Below are positions 42,630 through 50,393 of a stretch of DNA of 64,000 nucleotides, piece after piece; the stretch's first letter is position 1; the number at the start of each line of letters is the position of its first letter. Under the pieces are notes generated by a model. That model was not told the origin of the DNA and searched no databases. It saw only the letters and a program-made list of their open reading frames with translations. This DNA comes from Faecalicatena_A orotica (GTDB taxonomy: Bacteria; Bacillota; Clostridia; Lachnospirales; Lachnospiraceae): assembly GCF_040545875.1 (NCBI RefSeq), contig NZ_JBEPMR010000007.1. The stretch is one strand, 5' to 3'. Position numbers and translations under genes: made by a program.

Positions 42630-44122
42630 TTCGACGACCTTACCTTCCTGTTTTCAAGATGCGCGTTGCGGTAATTATCTCCGCCTAAGTAGACTGTATT
42701 CTGAAGGACCGCCTCGCCCTTATAGTAATGTTCCATATCACTGCGTTTCACAAGGTAGCCTGTGATCCGCACCAGATCGCTGTCGGATGCATAGAAGCTG
42801 ATGTATTTATCGCCCAGTTTGAACGCGCCTTTAACGATATCCAGCACCGCCGCGGGATTATTGCGTCCGGTTGGGTCAAAGGAAAAGATGTCTGCACAGC
42901 CTGTCGGGAAAAACTTATGGAACCTCGCGCTGTGGCGGAGGTGGTCAAACATGCTGTCCGGTTCTGCACCGACAGGTATTCTGACGCCGGAGGTAATTCC
43001 GTGGTCTGAGTCGATACCGACCTGCGCATGCAGGGCAAAATGTCCGTGGAAGATTTCGGAATATAGTGCCTCGGAATTCTCGGCATATTGCGCGATCACG
43101 TTCATGATCTCCTCTGCCAGATCATCTGCATCCGCATCATGTCCATATGTCTTGTTTTTATCATCCATCAGCATGTTCGTACATTCTGCCAGCCCGACAA
43201 CACCGAACATTGCCAGAAATTTTTCTCTGTCTATAAAGCCCTCGCGGGACAAAAAAGAACTTTCAAAGAAATTGGACCGTTCTACAAGGAACCGTATCCT
43301 CTCATTCATATAATCTCCCATATGCCTTAAGCAGTCCGGCAGAAGTTCTTTCAAGAAATGTTCCCTGCTGTCAGCCTCCTTCGCCAGCCTCGGCAGCACG
43401 ATCCTTGTCAGTGTGTAGGAGCCTCCCCCGATCGGAAGGATGTTATAGCAGCTTGAAATCCCGTAATCCCCATAAGTATCTTTATGCATCCTGTGATTGC
43501 AGATCGCGGGGTTTGCACAATACAGGGACGTATATAATGCCAGTTCTGCATAAGCGTCCGGTGTGATATCCGGGTCATATTTCAAGGTCAGGTTCGGCAC
43601 TGCGTTCTGCAGGTCTTTTTCCAGCGTCAGGATGATTTTACCGGCCCGCGTCTCTTCCGGTCCCAGATTCGCATGACAGAAACCGTCTGTAATCGTCCGG
43701 TCCAGATAGATCAGGAACAGCTTTATCTTTTTCGCCGCCTCTTCGTCTGATACCCCGTCCAGGAACGGTTCAATCAACTTGTCTATATTTCCCAAGAATA
43801 CCGGGTAGCTCGTAATTGATGGCACATGCCGGTAAAAGATCATTAGGAAGGAAAGCAGTTCATCCAGATCTTTCGGCGGTTCCAGCCTCAAAAACTGGCA
43901 GCCCTCTCTGACCGCTTTTTCATAATCCGGCATGATGTAGCGCGGACGGTACGGCGCATGTCCCTCATCCAGATCACAGATGGCCCCGGTCTCCATGTAG
44001 TGCCTTGTCTTTTCCGGTATGTCTAAAACATCCAGACTATTCTCTGCCGCATGGGCAAGTGCAACTACCTTTTGTTCATAAGTAAGTCCCTTCGATGTCA
44101 CAACCTCGAATGCTGTGCTCAT
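42626..44122 (-). CDS. yjjI: YjjI-family glycyl-radical enzyme
   Basis: 498 residues, family length, with no established reaction known to me. The probable thiyl Cys lies in GISSCYNILPIGGGSYTLTR, and the C-terminal glycyl-radical motif is RITGYLVKR, with Gly about 50 residues from the end. It is shorter than pyruvate formate-lyase and lacks its paired cysteines. First gene of the nucleoside operon, coupled to its activase. The context suggests a substrate derived from nucleosides, deoxyribose or acetaldehyde (inference). Confidence 0.9.
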   Translation of the reverse strand: MSTAFEVVTSKGLTYEQKVVALAHAAENSLDVLDIPEKTRHYMETGAICDLDEGHAPYRPRYIMPDYEKAVREGCQFLRLEPPKDLDELLSFLMIFYRHVPSITSYPVFLGNIDKLIEPFLDGVSDEEAAKKIKLFLIYLDRTITDGFCHANLGPEETRAGKIILTLEKDLQNAVPNLTLKYDPDITPDAYAELALYTSLYCANPAICNHRMHKDTYGDYGISSCYNILPIGGGSYTLTRIVLPRLAKEADSREHFLKELLPDCLRHMGDYMNERIRFLVERSNFFESSFLSREGFIDREKFLAMFGVVGLAECTNMLMDDKNKTYGHDADADDLAEEIMNVIAQYAENSEALYSEIFHGHFALHAQVGIDSDHGITSGVRIPVGAEPDSMFDHLRHSARFHKFFPTGCADIFSFDPTGRNNPAAVLDIVKGAFKLGDKYISFYASDSDLVRITGYLVKRSDMEHYYKGEAVLQNTVYLGGDNYRNAHLENRKVRSSN

Positions 44123-44188
44123 AACGTATCACCTCTTCATAAATTTGTCGGCCGTTTCAAATATGCCCTGATGTACTTTATCTTTTTC

Positions 44189-44232
44189 AGATAAGCGCTT
44201 ATGTCTCATTTGCTTACGCCTCATAAGCAAAT
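44189..44232 (-). promoter_or_regulatory. Inverted repeats over the yjjI start site
   Basis: ATTTGCTTA-n7-TAAGCAAAT (44208-44232) runs from the -10 box across the predicted start. AGATAAGCGCTTATGTCT (44189-44206) follows. Both reuse the half-site GCTTAT/ATAAGC, a layout expected for repressor binding. Confidence 0.55.
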
Positions 44233-44271
44233 TATATCGGCTTGTCCGTCTGATTAAAGGACTTATGTCCT
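44231..44271 (-). promoter_or_regulatory. Activator-type promoter of the nucleoside operon
   Basis: TATAAT on the minus strand (44236-44231) with no good -35. Instead, AGGAC-TTAT-GTCCT (44258-44271) is centred about 40-41 bp before the predicted start. The 5-N4-5 geometry and position are those of class II Fnr/Crp-type activator sites. Confidence 0.6.
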
Positions 44272-44351
44272 GTTTTGAAAAATCCATATCCATTTTGTGA
44301 AAAGTAAACGGTATTATCAGGCATTTTTTAGTAATAACGCCAAATAAAAAG

Positions 44352-44363
44352 GGACTTGTGTCC
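44352..44363. promoter_or_regulatory. Second GGAC-N4-GTCC palindrome
   Basis: GGAC-TTGT-GTCC, the same half-sites as the promoter-proximal site, 93 bp further upstream. It may be a secondary site for the same regulator. Confidence 0.45.
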
Positions 44364-44403
44364 TATTTTATCGCATTTTTGCTTTAGTAAAAACGCACAA
44401 AAA

Positions 44404-44434
44404 GGACTTTCGATTTTAAAAAACGAAAGTCCCC
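44404..44434 (-). terminator. Terminator of the DMT-type transporter gene
   Basis: GGGGACTTTCG / CGAAAGTCC stem on the minus strand followed by TTTTTG, 50 bp after the stop codon. Confidence 0.8.
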
Positions 44435-44483
44435 GAAAATATCACAATATTGTATTTAACTATGGGATGTTAAAATGGCACAC

Positions 44484-45356
44484 CTAATTCTGCCGTTTCT
44501 CCATCATCAGATTCAGCGCCATTGCGAAGGCAACAATCAGTCCTCCTGTAAAGGTCGTCTTCGAATATGTATTCATGAAAAACAGGTCGATAATGATCCC
44601 CGTAAATACCTGCGCTACAAACGTCAGCAGGGTCAGACGGAATGCCGGCAGTGCCGGGACGATAATGTTGCAGAGGTATACGGCCATAACTCCCAGCATT
44701 CCTCCCATATACATCCACGGCCTTGTGCCTGATAAATCCAGTGTGTATGCCGGCGTGATACCCGCGAAAAGCAGTGCCGTAAAGGCAGATACAATCAAAC
44801 CTGCGAGGTGGTTGACAAAGGAACTCTGCATCTCACCGATCTGCTGTGCAAGGCGGGCATTAATTGTTCTCGAAAGCACTACGGTAATGCCGGAAAAGAG
44901 AGAGAAGATGACCGCCAAAACCCCCGTTGTCACGGAATGGTCCAGCATGATGATGATTCCAATTATGGAAAAGGCAAGCCCTGCAAAGACTGATTTCCGA
45001 AAAGGACATTTTTCCATTCCAAAAAATCCGAAGCTGTCGATCACCAGAGATGCCGCGGTCTGCCCCAGTAAACCGAGTGCAATGATGCTCGTCATGCTGA
45101 TATGCCCGTAGGCGAAATTGTTAAACACAACCGTCATGACACCAACCGCACCGCCTGCATAGATCCACAGCGGATGGAATATCTTCCCCGGTATTCCTGC
45201 CTTCTTCCCTTTACACACCAGAAGGGCAAATACGGTGCCAACCGCATGGACAATCACCGTCGCCCAGAAAACACCAAGTCTCTGCGACAAACTCCCATTA
45301 ATAGAAACCATAACTGATATTGCCAAACCTGAAAGAAGAGCTAAAAAGTTGTACAT
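44484..45356 (-). CDS. DMT-family transporter (YdcZ/DUF606 type)
   Basis: 290 residues, about ten helices in two repeats of the DUF606 domain: SINGSLSQRLGVFWATVIVHAVGTV in the first half and ISLFSGITVVL..LAQQIGEMQSSFVNHLAGL-like sequence in the second. Its function in this family is largely unassigned (probably small-molecule export or uptake). It is divergent from the YeiL-like regulator across a 16-bp perfect palindrome, so joint control is likely. Confidence 0.87.
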   Translation of the reverse strand: MYNFLALLSGLAISVMVSINGSLSQRLGVFWATVIVHAVGTVFALLVCKGKKAGIPGKIFHPLWIYAGGAVGVMTVVFNNFAYGHISMTSIIALGLLGQTAASLVIDSFGFFGMEKCPFRKSVFAGLAFSIIGIIIMLDHSVTTGVLAVIFSLFSGITVVLSRTINARLAQQIGEMQSSFVNHLAGLIVSAFTALLFAGITPAYTLDLSGTRPWMYMGGMLGVMAVYLCNIIVPALPAFRLTLLTFVAQVFTGIIIDLFFMNTYSKTTFTGGLIVAFAMALNLMMEKRQN

Positions 45357-45417
45357 TACCTTACCTCCCGTACTGATACTTTATAGATTCATTATAGAAT
45401 TAGAATTGACGTTTACA

Positions 45418-45433
45418 TATGACATATGTCATA
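45418..45433. promoter_or_regulatory. 16-bp palindrome between the DMT gene and the YeiL-like gene
   Basis: TATGAC-ATAT-GTCATA, perfect, in Fnr/Crp-type geometry (GAC-N4-GTC core). It lies 62 bp from the transporter ATG and 81 bp from the regulator ATG. Confidence 0.65.
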
Positions 45434-45513
45434 GTAATCATATGATGCCGGGAAAAAAGAATTTTGACAAGAAATTTAAAAACATTCGGATTGATAAAAG
45501 CGAGGTACGGAGA

Positions 45514-46179
45514 ATGCAAAGAAGGCCTTTAACTGAAAAACATTATGAAAAATTAAAAGAATTCGCTCTGTCTGATCTGCCGCTGGAAGCATGTGTTTGT
45601 CTCAGCTATGATCCGGGTGAAATACTGATTCAGGAGGATATGCCCATAAAATATCTATACCTCGTCCTGTCAGGCAGGGCAAAAGTATGCTCTACTACTC
45701 CAAACGGGAAACATCTCGTCTTATGCTATTATGTGTCTAAAGGGATACTTGGGGATGTCGAACTGATGGCAGATGCAAATACTGCAACTGCCACCGTTAT
45801 CGCCATCACCGAATTTGAATGCATAGCAGTCCCTTACCAGAGGAATGCTGCAGCATTGAGAAATCATGTAGAATTTTTAAATATTATCGGGAAAGAGCTC
45901 GCTTTTAAACTAATCACGAGTTCGCACAGTCTGATCTCCGCCTCTCTGTGCACCGGAGAAGAAAGACTCTGTTCCTATATCCTGCACGCGTCACACAATG
46001 GAATCTTCCGTGATACCCTGACAGATACCGCATACTCCCTTGGCATGAGCTACAGGCATATGCTGCGCCTCTTAAACCAGCTCTGCTGCGAAAAAGTACT
46101 GGAAAAATCGGCCTGCGGATACCACATTCTAAACCGGGATGTGTTAATCAGGCGGGCGGGGAATGAGGGGGGACTTTGA
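45514..46179 (+). CDS. YeiL-like Crp/Fnr-family regulator
   Basis: 221 residues from ATG 45514 (GAGGTACGGA upstream); the longer frame overlaps the divergent transporter gene. The N-terminal cNMP-type domain (YDPGEILIQEDMPIKYLYLVLSGRAKVCSTTPNGKH in two adjoining parts) includes the GDVELM turn. The C-terminal helix-turn-helix is TAYSLGMSYRHMLRLLNQL, close to the LGVSYRHLLYVLAQ of E. coli YeiL. The ligand is unknown. It probably binds the palindrome at 45418. Confidence 0.85.
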   Translation: MQRRPLTEKHYEKLKEFALSDLPLEACVCLSYDPGEILIQEDMPIKYLYLVLSGRAKVCSTTPNGKHLVLCYYVSKGILGDVELMADANTATATVIAITEFECIAVPYQRNAAALRNHVEFLNIIGKELAFKLITSSHSLISASLCTGEERLCSYILHASHNGIFRDTLTDTAYSLGMSYRHMLRLLNQLCCEKVLEKSACGYHILNRDVLIRRAGNEGGL

Positions 46180-46245
46180 CTCACTCAATCTTCCCGTCCA
46201 GATAGGAAATCAAAATATTCTGTGGGTTTTCATAGTAAAAACAGC

Positions 46246-47169
46246 TTAACGGTTCTTCTCCTCCAGAACCTTAATTCCTTCCAAAAACATCCAGCATATG
46301 GGTGTGGGGATTCCCTCTTCTTTCCCCATTTTTACCATGCTGCCGGCAAACATCTCGATTTCTGTCTTTTTCTTAGCCTCGAGATCCTGCAGAGTTGAAG
46401 GCTTATTCTCATACGGAATCCTGCATATCGTGTCATACTGCCTGCGCATCTGCTCATCTGTTATGATAATTCCCTTTGCCTTTGCAACTGCCTGTACTTC
46501 CTTCATGGCCGCCCAGCGGATTTCATTGGCCGGCTCACTGTCCCGGAACATCCCGAATGGGATTCCGAGCAGTGCACAGGTCAGGTTCTCACCGACATTG
46601 CACATGTATTTAAACCAGAGCCCCCACATCATATCCTTCTCTACCTTATAAGGGATATCACACCTTTCCATCAAATCAGAAACAGCCTTTACACGCTCTG
46701 TCAGAACTTCATTCTTTGCTTCTCCGAAGTACACTTTGCCCCAGTATGGGTCGAAATCTGCTTTCCCATTCCTCATCACAATTGACATCCGCATATAAGA
46801 ATAGAGGACATGCTCCCAGCCGTAAACAGCAGCGACCCTCTCTTCGCTTTCCACGCCATTCATCACACACAGGATCTGGGTACCATCCCCGACAAAATTA
46901 CGGATATCTTCAATGGCCTGGTCCAGTCCCATGTCCTTTACCGCCATGATGACCAGATCTTTTTTCGTTCCTTCCTCAGGTGTACAGACCGGGAACCGGT
47001 AATTGACTCCATTCACGGTTACGCCCTTATTCTCCAGACGCTCTTTTCTTTTTTCCCGGGCAATGACGCAGAAATTCTCCCTGCCCAAATGTTCCTCCAT
47101 ACGCGGGGCGAAGAACACGCCCATTGCGCCAAGTCCGATTAATGCTGCACTTTTCATTTCCATATTCAT
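46246..47169 (-). CDS. Ketopantoate reductase-family protein (ApbA/PanE)
   Basis: 307 residues: Rossmann start AALIGLGAMGVFFAPRMEEHL, central VMAVKDMGLDQAIEDI and NGVESEERVAAVYG, and a C-terminal domain with the catalytic Lys region WGLWFKYMCNVGENLTCAL. AAGGAGGCAG precedes ATG 47169. No panB, panC or panD is nearby, so this may be a 2-oxoacid reductase other than the pantothenate enzyme. Confidence 0.85.
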   Translation of the reverse strand: MNMEMKSAALIGLGAMGVFFAPRMEEHLGRENFCVIAREKRKERLENKGVTVNGVNYRFPVCTPEEGTKKDLVIMAVKDMGLDQAIEDIRNFVGDGTQILCVMNGVESEERVAAVYGWEHVLYSYMRMSIVMRNGKADFDPYWGKVYFGEAKNEVLTERVKAVSDLMERCDIPYKVEKDMMWGLWFKYMCNVGENLTCALLGIPFGMFRDSEPANEIRWAAMKEVQAVAKAKGIIITDEQMRRQYDTICRIPYENKPSTLQDLEAKKKTEIEMFAGSMVKMGKEEGIPTPICWMFLEGIKVLEEKNR

Positions 47170-47243
47170 TCTGCCTCCTTTATTCCCGTGGGCAATGAAG
47201 CGGCGCGGGATATTTAACTTGCTGAAAATAGTTACCATGAACA

Positions 47244-47333
47244 CTAGATTCGGAAATACCTCACCAAGTGTAAATAGTATATCATAAATACTAAACTCGT
47301 AAAATACCTCGTTAAGTATTTAGATATATATCT
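47244..47333. repeat. Imperfect direct repeat of about 41 bp
   Basis: Two copies start at 47244 (ACTAGATTCGGAAATACCTC) and 47291 (ACTAAACTCGTAAAATACCT), both continuing with AAGT and an A/T tail. The period is 47 bp, in the gap between the reductase and the TlpA-like gene. Confidence 0.7.
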
Positions 47334-47368
47334 GTTTATACGTTTCCCGTAAATAGAAATTTTTTTAC

Positions 47369-47397
47369 TTGACGCATATATCTGTAACTGCTATAAT
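47369..47397 (+). promoter_or_regulatory. Promoter of the TlpA-like gene
   Basis: TTGACG (47369-47374), 17-bp spacer, TATAAT (47392-47397). Confidence 0.75.
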
Positions 47398-47446
47398 TAC
47401 AGTATGAACTGTATTTATTTCATTTACAGAAAGAGGTGACCATACC

Positions 47447-48040
47447 ATGAAAAAAAGAATCTTCCTATTCACGATTCTGACCTGCGCTGCCCTGATGCTG
47501 AGTGCTTGTCAGAAGTCCACCGGTGCTGATGATACGAAAAAGGATGCCCCAGAAATGACAGAGGACTCCTACGCCTTTGAAAACTTCAAACTTCAAAGAC
47601 TGGATGGAACAGAAACCGATTTAAACAGCCTTCTACAGAAAGCAGAGCTTACCGTCGTCAATATATGGGATCCGGCCTGTGAAACCTGTCCTGATGAAAT
47701 GAAAATTTTTTCAGAACTATCCGGACAGTATTCCGGCAAAGGGATTCAGGTAGTCGGTATCGTCCGCGGAGTTACGAAAGAAAAAGATGAAGATGCACTT
47801 GCAGTAATTGCCGATACCGATGCACATTATATTCATCTTCTCGATTCAGATGAATTAGACAAACAGATACTGGACCAGTTTCCTGATACACCGACAACAA
47901 TCTTTATCAGCCGCGACGGCCGGCAGTTGGGAACAGCATATACAAAGGCCGAAGATAAAGCATTCTGGGAAACAGAATTTGAAAAATATCACAGCCAGGT
48001 ATGTGAAAATGACCATCCGGCAGACTGTGCGGTTGGCTGA
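47447..48040 (+). CDS. TlpA-like thioredoxin-fold lipoprotein
   Basis: 197 residues. The signal peptide ends in lipobox LSAC (Cys about 21). The thioredoxin fold has its redox motif in WDPACETCPDEM (CETC), and the cis-Pro loop is FPDTPTTIFI. A second Cys pair lies near the C-terminus (CENDHPADC). Likely an extracytoplasmic thiol-disulfide reductase; no CcdA partner is adjacent. Confidence 0.88.
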   Translation: MKKRIFLFTILTCAALMLSACQKSTGADDTKKDAPEMTEDSYAFENFKLQRLDGTETDLNSLLQKAELTVVNIWDPACETCPDEMKIFSELSGQYSGKGIQVVGIVRGVTKEKDEDALAVIADTDAHYIHLLDSDELDKQILDQFPDTPTTIFISRDGRQLGTAYTKAEDKAFWETEFEKYHSQVCENDHPADCAVG

Positions 48041-48074
48041 ACGCCGTGGTAGCAGCAGATTGCTGCTTCGCGGT

Positions 48075-48120
48075 AAAAAGCCGGGAACAATCATCCTTTG
48101 ATTTTTGTTCCCGGCTTTTT
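48075..48120. terminator. Bidirectional terminator
   Basis: AAAAAGCCGGGAACAA pairs with TTGTTCCCGGCTTTTT around a 14-nt loop, between the TlpA-like gene and the convergent coiled-coil gene. Confidence 0.85.
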
Positions 48121-48152
48121 AATTCGTATTATACAGATACGATTCCGACTGG

Positions 48153-48389
48153 TCAGGCCGTCTGCAAATCTTCCTGCCCTTCATTCTGTCCAATGAGCCC
48201 GTACAGATCCTCAATGGACAGCTCATTCGCCTTCATAAAATTATAAAGCTCACCGAGCTCTTCTTCCCGCTTTTTATTCTCAAGCTCTTCTTTCTGCTGC
48301 ATCAGAACATCCAGCTTGTCCTGCAGTTTATTTATCTGCTCTTCCAAAGCATGGATCTGGTTGTCTAATGATTTCCTCTGTCTCGCCAT
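48153..48389 (-). CDS. Small coiled-coil protein (DUF4315-like)
   Basis: 78 residues: a heptad coiled coil (SLDNQIHALEEQINKLQDKL and following, to about residue 45), then a short C-terminal motif LYNFMKANELSIEDLYGLI. This build resembles DUF4315 proteins of conjugative elements, but no other conjugation gene is present. It has a plausible ribosome site. The function is unknown. Confidence 0.65.
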   Translation of the reverse strand: MARQRKSLDNQIHALEEQINKLQDKLDVLMQQKEELENKKREEELGELYNFMKANELSIEDLYGLIGQNEGQEDLQTA

Positions 48390-48482
48390 ATCTTTCTCTC
48401 CTATCGCTAATTTTTACGTTATTTAACGCTCTATTAAATTATATGGCCGGGCTTGGGAATTTATTCCTGTTTTTTTCCAGAT

Positions 48483-48779
48483 TTATTCTTTTGTTCTCTG
48501 GTTCATAACAAGTTCTTTGATCTCGCTGTATTTACCTGTTACATAATCGTAATTCTCCCGCTTGTGGGGAAGGGTGCAGTTCGTACAGTCCTTAACCCCC
48601 CTGTCCGTATACCTGAAATTACCTCCACATCTGTCCCCTAATGCATATAAGGGGCAGTAGCAGAACAGGCAGTTAAAATTATCCGGGTCATTCGTCTTAT
48701 GGCATGGAAAATATTCACATTCCTTATGGCTGAAAAATGAATATTTCTTTTCTTTTATATTCTTATCTTTCCGGGACAT
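48483..48779 (-). CDS. Cysteine-rich small-domain protein
   Basis: 98 residues with a dense Cys pattern: ECEYFPCHK, NCLFCYCPLY, RCGG and DCTNC. This matches the cysteine-rich small domain (PF04071 type), probably binding zinc or an Fe-S cluster. The C-terminal stretch is basic and helical. Monocistronic. The role is unknown. Confidence 0.75.
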   Translation of the reverse strand: MSRKDKNIKEKKYSFFSHKECEYFPCHKTNDPDNFNCLFCYCPLYALGDRCGGNFRYTDRGVKDCTNCTLPHKRENYDYVTGKYSEIKELVMNQRTKE

Positions 48780-48870
48780 ATTTTCATCTCCTTTAGAACA
48801 CTACTATATCACTGTTTATACGCAGATGCAAACCAGCTTTTGTTACTGCTCCATTTTTACCTAAATTTGT

Positions 48871-48899
48871 TTGACACTCCTGCCCCCGCATTCTACAAT
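48871..48899 (+). promoter_or_regulatory. Promoter of the alpha/beta hydrolase gene
   Basis: TTGACA (48871-48876), 17-bp spacer, TACAAT (48894-48899). Confidence 0.75.
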
Positions 48900-48938
48900 G
48901 AATGTAGTAGTTATTTTATAGAAAACGGAGGTGTTGTT

Positions 48939-49868
48939 ATGTTACATGAGGTAAACTTTTTATCCTTCAACAAGCGCGACGAGGTACAGGGCTGGATCTA
49001 TGTCCCTGCTGTAAAACCAAAGGGCATTGTCCAGATTATTCACGGATTTGGTGAACATTCCAGACGGTATCTGCACATGATCGTAAAATTTATGGATGCC
49101 GGTTACATTGTAGCTGCGGATGACCATGTTGGACACGGAAAAACCGCGATGGACAGCGGAATCTGGGGTGACTGGGGTGATGCAGGCTTCCATACCATGA
49201 TGGAGGATGAACACACCCTGAAAAAACTGGTATGCGAGAAATACCCGGATCTTCCATACTTTCTTTTTGGACACAGCATGGGGTCCTTTATTGCAAGAGA
49301 TTATGCCGCAGCATACGGCGATGATCTGGCCGGGGTCACAATCTGCGGGACTACCGGAACCTTCCGCGGGGCTTCCGAAGCCGCCGTACTTTTAAAGAAA
49401 GCTGTAGATGAAGGACTCGGAAAAGATTCCAATGCTGAATTTACAGGGGCTCTGATGGGGTGGATGTGCGAACGCTGTGATGATGTCACGATCGGAAATG
49501 AGTGGATCTGCGCAGATCCTTATGTACAGAGGGATCATGCAGAAGATCCTTTTGATGCCTTTACAAAGCCAACCAGCAACCGCTCCCTTTATGATTTTAC
49601 ACAGATGATGGAGGCAATTAAAGGTACCGAATGGGCTGAAAAAGTGCCGAAATCACTCCCGGTTTATAATATCGGCGGTGATCAGGACCCGGTCGGCGAA
49701 TATGGAAAAGGAATCTATGAGGTATCAAACTGGCTGTGGGATACCGGGCACCGTGTTACGACCAAAGTATATTCCGGCTACCGTCATGAAATCCATAATT
49801 ATGCCGCCATCAAAGACGAGGTCGAGGCTGGAATCATTGAATTTATGGATGGAGTACTTGAGGATTAG
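48939..49868 (+). CDS. Alpha/beta hydrolase (monoacylglycerol-lipase/S33 type)
   Basis: 309 residues. The nucleophile elbow is LFGHSMGSFIAR, the oxyanion region is IIHGFGEHSRRY, and late Asp and His are in NIGGDQDPVGEYG and SGYRHEIHNY. GGAGGTG precedes ATG 48939; the longer frame includes the promoter. There is no signal peptide. Likely a cytoplasmic lysophospholipase or monoglyceride lipase; the substrate is inferred only. Confidence 0.88.
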   Translation: MLHEVNFLSFNKRDEVQGWIYVPAVKPKGIVQIIHGFGEHSRRYLHMIVKFMDAGYIVAADDHVGHGKTAMDSGIWGDWGDAGFHTMMEDEHTLKKLVCEKYPDLPYFLFGHSMGSFIARDYAAAYGDDLAGVTICGTTGTFRGASEAAVLLKKAVDEGLGKDSNAEFTGALMGWMCERCDDVTIGNEWICADPYVQRDHAEDPFDAFTKPTSNRSLYDFTQMMEAIKGTEWAEKVPKSLPVYNIGGDQDPVGEYGKGIYEVSNWLWDTGHRVTTKVYSGYRHEIHNYAAIKDEVEAGIIEFMDGVLED

Positions 49869-49932
49869 CCAATTGTAAACCAACACTTTATCTATACAGA
49901 TGCCGTACTACAGAGAGCGCGGCATCTGTGCC

Positions 49933-50094
49933 AGAGTGTGTTTGATAATTCATGTATACGGATGATTGTCCCACTTTGCGAGATATTTGAGCCAAATTTT
50001 TGAGGCGTAGTGGTTCTACGTTGATAAAATTTGGCTCAAATAGGGCGTGAAGTGGGGCGGTCAGACGTGTACAATGAATTATCAAACACACTCT
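49933..50094. mobile_element. 162-bp near-palindromic MITE-like element
   Basis: Perfect 20-bp ends AGAGTGTGTTTGATAATTCA (49933-49952) and its complement (50075-50094). Inner perfect 16-bp arms are ATTTGAGCCAAATTTT (49985-50000) and its complement (50026-50041). A small central hairpin is CGTAG-TGGTT-CTACG. The whole folds into one long hairpin, with no coding capacity. Confidence 0.75.
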
Positions 50095-50393
50095 AATAAT
50101 AACAAGTGAAATGTGTATTGGTTTTGCAAACAGCACTTGACTTTTCCCTTCCCCTCTTTTACACTTATGCATACGCAGATGATGGTTCTGTACATGGTAA
50201 CTATCACATAGCATCTTAATAAGCAATCTCAAATAATCTAATAGATCTTTGAGTCACCCCTATGATCAGGGAATTTTTCAGAAATACACAGCACCCCTAT
50301 ATTTTGCAGTAATATACCATTGTCTGCCCCCATATTTTTTGCTATAGTAAAATCAGATAGTTTCTCTGTATAGTTGCATAGAAAGGATACTAT
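50095..50393. other. Intergenic stretch without a recognised gene
   Basis: A/T-rich. No frame with a plausible start site or family resemblance on either strand. A TATAGT box near 50344 may be the old promoter of the decayed gene that follows. Confidence 0.5.
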
